Source of the DNA: Ignavibacteria bacterium
GTDB taxonomy: Bacteria; Bacteroidota; Ignavibacteria; Kapaibacteriales; UBA2268
Direction: 5' to 3'
Assembly: GCA_012518115.1 (NCBI GenBank)
Contig: JAAYTD010000013.1
Location: forward strand, 1-64,000
DNA: 64,000 nt
Shown here: piece by piece, positions 62,783-64,000 of the stretch
How the letters are laid out: each line of letters starts with the position of its first letter
Numbering within the stretch: position 1 is the stretch's first letter
The notes under the pieces: generated by a model
Told to the model about the DNA's origin: nothing
The model's input: only the letters and a program-made list of their open reading frames with translations
Databases searched by the model: none
Made by a program: the position numbers and the translations under genes

Positions 62783-64000
62783 CTAATTTTTTACAACTTT
62801 TCCTATTTTTCCTTTTGTTATCACAAAATACACTCCTGCGGGCAGATTTGAGACATCAATTTCTGTTTTTTCGCTGTTTAGTGTGCTTTTATATAAAACT
62901 TCACCTGCTAAATTTAATATCTTTATTTCGTCGGACAAGAATTTACTATCAATAAAAAATTTGCCTGCAGTAGGATTAGGATAAATATCTAACCATTCTA
63001 CTTCGCAAATACTTCCGTCTTTTTCTTTAAGTATAGCATTGCAATAGTGTTCTTCGTTAAATTTGCTTTTTTGTTCTTTAGTTATATACAGAATAAAACC
63101 TGCTGCTTGATTACAACATTTTAGTTCCACTAAATTTGTTAGCGGTCTAATGTCTAAGTTATCAAAAATGTTGTTGTTACAATATAGAAGTGTTAATTCT
63201 ATGTTTTTGCTAACATCTAAGTTACTTAGTTGATTACCATAACATGCCAATGAATCTAATTTTATATTTTTACTTACATCTAAGCTCTTTAATTGATTAT
63301 TATAGCAATTCAATTCTTTTAGTTCTATGTTTTTACTTACATCTAAGTTGTTTAGTTGATTTTCAGAACAATCTAGTATTGTTAAATTTATATTTTTACT
63401 AATGTCCAAGTTGGTTAATTGATTATTAGAACAAGTTATGTATATTAAATTTATATTACTTGTAATGTCTAAGTTATTTAATGAATTTATATCACAATAC
63501 AATAATTCTAATTTTGTATTATTTCTTACATCTAAGTTACTTAGTTGATTATTCCAACACCTTAATTCTTTTAGTTCTATATTTTTCGTTACATCTAAGT
63601 TCGTTAATTTATTGCTATAGCAGTACAATTTTTCTAATTCTATGTTTTTGCTAACATCTAAGTTACTTAGTTGATTTTCAGAACAAGCTAGTTCTACTAA
63701 ATTTATATTACTTGTAATGTCTAAGTTATTTAATGAATTTATATCACAATATAATAATTCTAATTTTATATTATTGCTAACATCTAAGTTACTTAGTTGA
63801 TTTTCAGAACAAATCAATCCTGTTAATTCTATATTTTTTGTTACATCTAATTCAGTCAAAGAAGTATGCCTGCATATTAACATTTTCAAATTTAGCATAT
63901 TTACAATTAGTTCATCTATGCTGGTAAGTTCGAAATTACTACAATCTAGTTGTTCTATTTTTGCCAATGCTTCTAAATTAGCTGTAGTGCTGTCAATTCC
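62783..64000 (-). CDS. Leucine-rich-repeat secreted protein, paralogue, 5' end outside the window
   Basis: At least 405 residues. The frame stays open to base 64000 and matches the first LRR protein before its repeats (GIDSTTANLEALAKIEQLDC versus GIDSTQKNLEALAKIEELDC), so the gene starts further on, beyond the window, with an expected signal peptide. There are about 12 LRR units, then a linker, and a type A sorting domain nearly identical to that of the first protein (EWLDIYPNPTAGKFFIDSKF). A tandem duplication with different repeat number. Confidence 0.9.
   Translation of the reverse strand, partial: GIDSTTANLEALAKIEQLDCSNFELTSIDELIVNMLNLKMLICRHTSLTELDVTKNIELTGLICSENQLSNLDVSNNIKLELLYCDINSLNNLDITSNINLVELACSENQLSNLDVSKNIELEKLYCYSNKLTNLDVTKNIELKELRCWNNQLSNLDVRNNTKLELLYCDINSLNNLDITSNINLIYITCSNNQLTNLDISKNINLTILDCSENQLNNLDVSKNIELKELNCYNNQLKSLDVSKNIKLDSLACYGNQLSNLDVSKNIELTLLYCNNNIFDNLDIRPLTNLVELKCCNQAAGFILYITKEQKSKFNEEHYCNAILKEKDGSICEVEWLDIYPNPTAGKFFIDSKFLSDEIKILNLAGEVLYKSTLNSEKTEIDVSNLPAGVYFVITKGKIGKVVKN

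Noticed and set aside
61260-63860. Regular ~63 bp repeats, CRISPR-like at first sight
   Set aside because: They encode LRR units in two open frames; there are no unique spacers or cas genes.
1-64000. tRNA, rRNA or riboswitch genes
   Set aside because: None could be recognised by eye; intergenic sequence is explained by repeats, promoters and terminators.

Overview
The window is AT-rich bacterial DNA from a member of the Bacteroidota/Ignavibacteriota/Kapabacteria lineage. Evidence: several secreted proteins end in type IX secretion (T9SS) sorting domains; many genes have a TAnnTTTG -7 promoter box; there is a four-subunit 2-oxoacid:ferredoxin oxidoreductase, a fused ResB-CcsA cytochrome c assembly protein and a GWxTD-type protein. 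GWxTD proteins are commoner in Ignavibacteria, Kapabacteria and Chlorobi than in class Bacteroidia, so I lean to that side, without certainty. No rRNA, tRNA or CRISPR array was seen.

Bases 1-9500 are accessory DNA. They hold a TPR gene cut by the window edge, a DprA/Smf-like gene, a zinc-ribbon protein, a 59-residue winged-helix protein, two unrecognised minus-strand genes, an MNT/HEPN toxin-antitoxin pair, and DUF6602, TIR-like (CAP12 type) and DUF2971 genes. Long spacers separate them. Four copies of a ~75 bp hairpin-plus-T-run repeat and three copies of a ~21 bp boundary motif give a cassette-like layout. The 3' end of the DprA-like gene is duplicated (138 bp) on the far side of the zinc-ribbon gene.

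Bases 9500-18300 hold a phosphate-porin-like outer-membrane protein, ccsBA, and pstS-pstC-pstA-pstB-phoU on the minus strand. phoU carries a 189 bp tandem duplication that turned its old leader into coding sequence. Bases 18600-27700 hold a T9SS FG-GAP/ASPIC-UnbV protein, a YdbS/YdbT-like PH-domain pair, a restriction-modification pair and a barrel-like protein overlapping an MlaE-type permease. Bases 27900-30550 are the 2-oxoacid:ferredoxin oxidoreductase operon, which has unusually clear Shine-Dalgarno sites.

Bases 30900-53900 are mostly core genes: GT2 and GT9 glycosyltransferases, a DUF1460 amidase-like protein, IspH, a TPR lipoprotein-like protein, a ClpB homologue that stops after its first ATPase domain, an UPF0173 hydrolase, a T9SS protein, a decayed IS630 transposase, RecG, DUF2279, a RodZ-like protein, SufS, ClpX and an OPT transporter. 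Bases 54000-64000 hold the GWxTD gene, an LpxL-like acyltransferase, a PpiD-like foldase, a lipoprotein plus LysM protein pair, and two paralogous leucine-rich-repeat T9SS proteins, the last cut by the window edge.

A dispersed composite repeat with TAATACC-type inverted ends and GC-rich palindromic modules occupies many intergenic gaps. One 201 bp copy sits in frame, with no stop codon, inside the signal-peptide region of the GWxTD gene. Two other copies supply the stop codon of the preceding gene.
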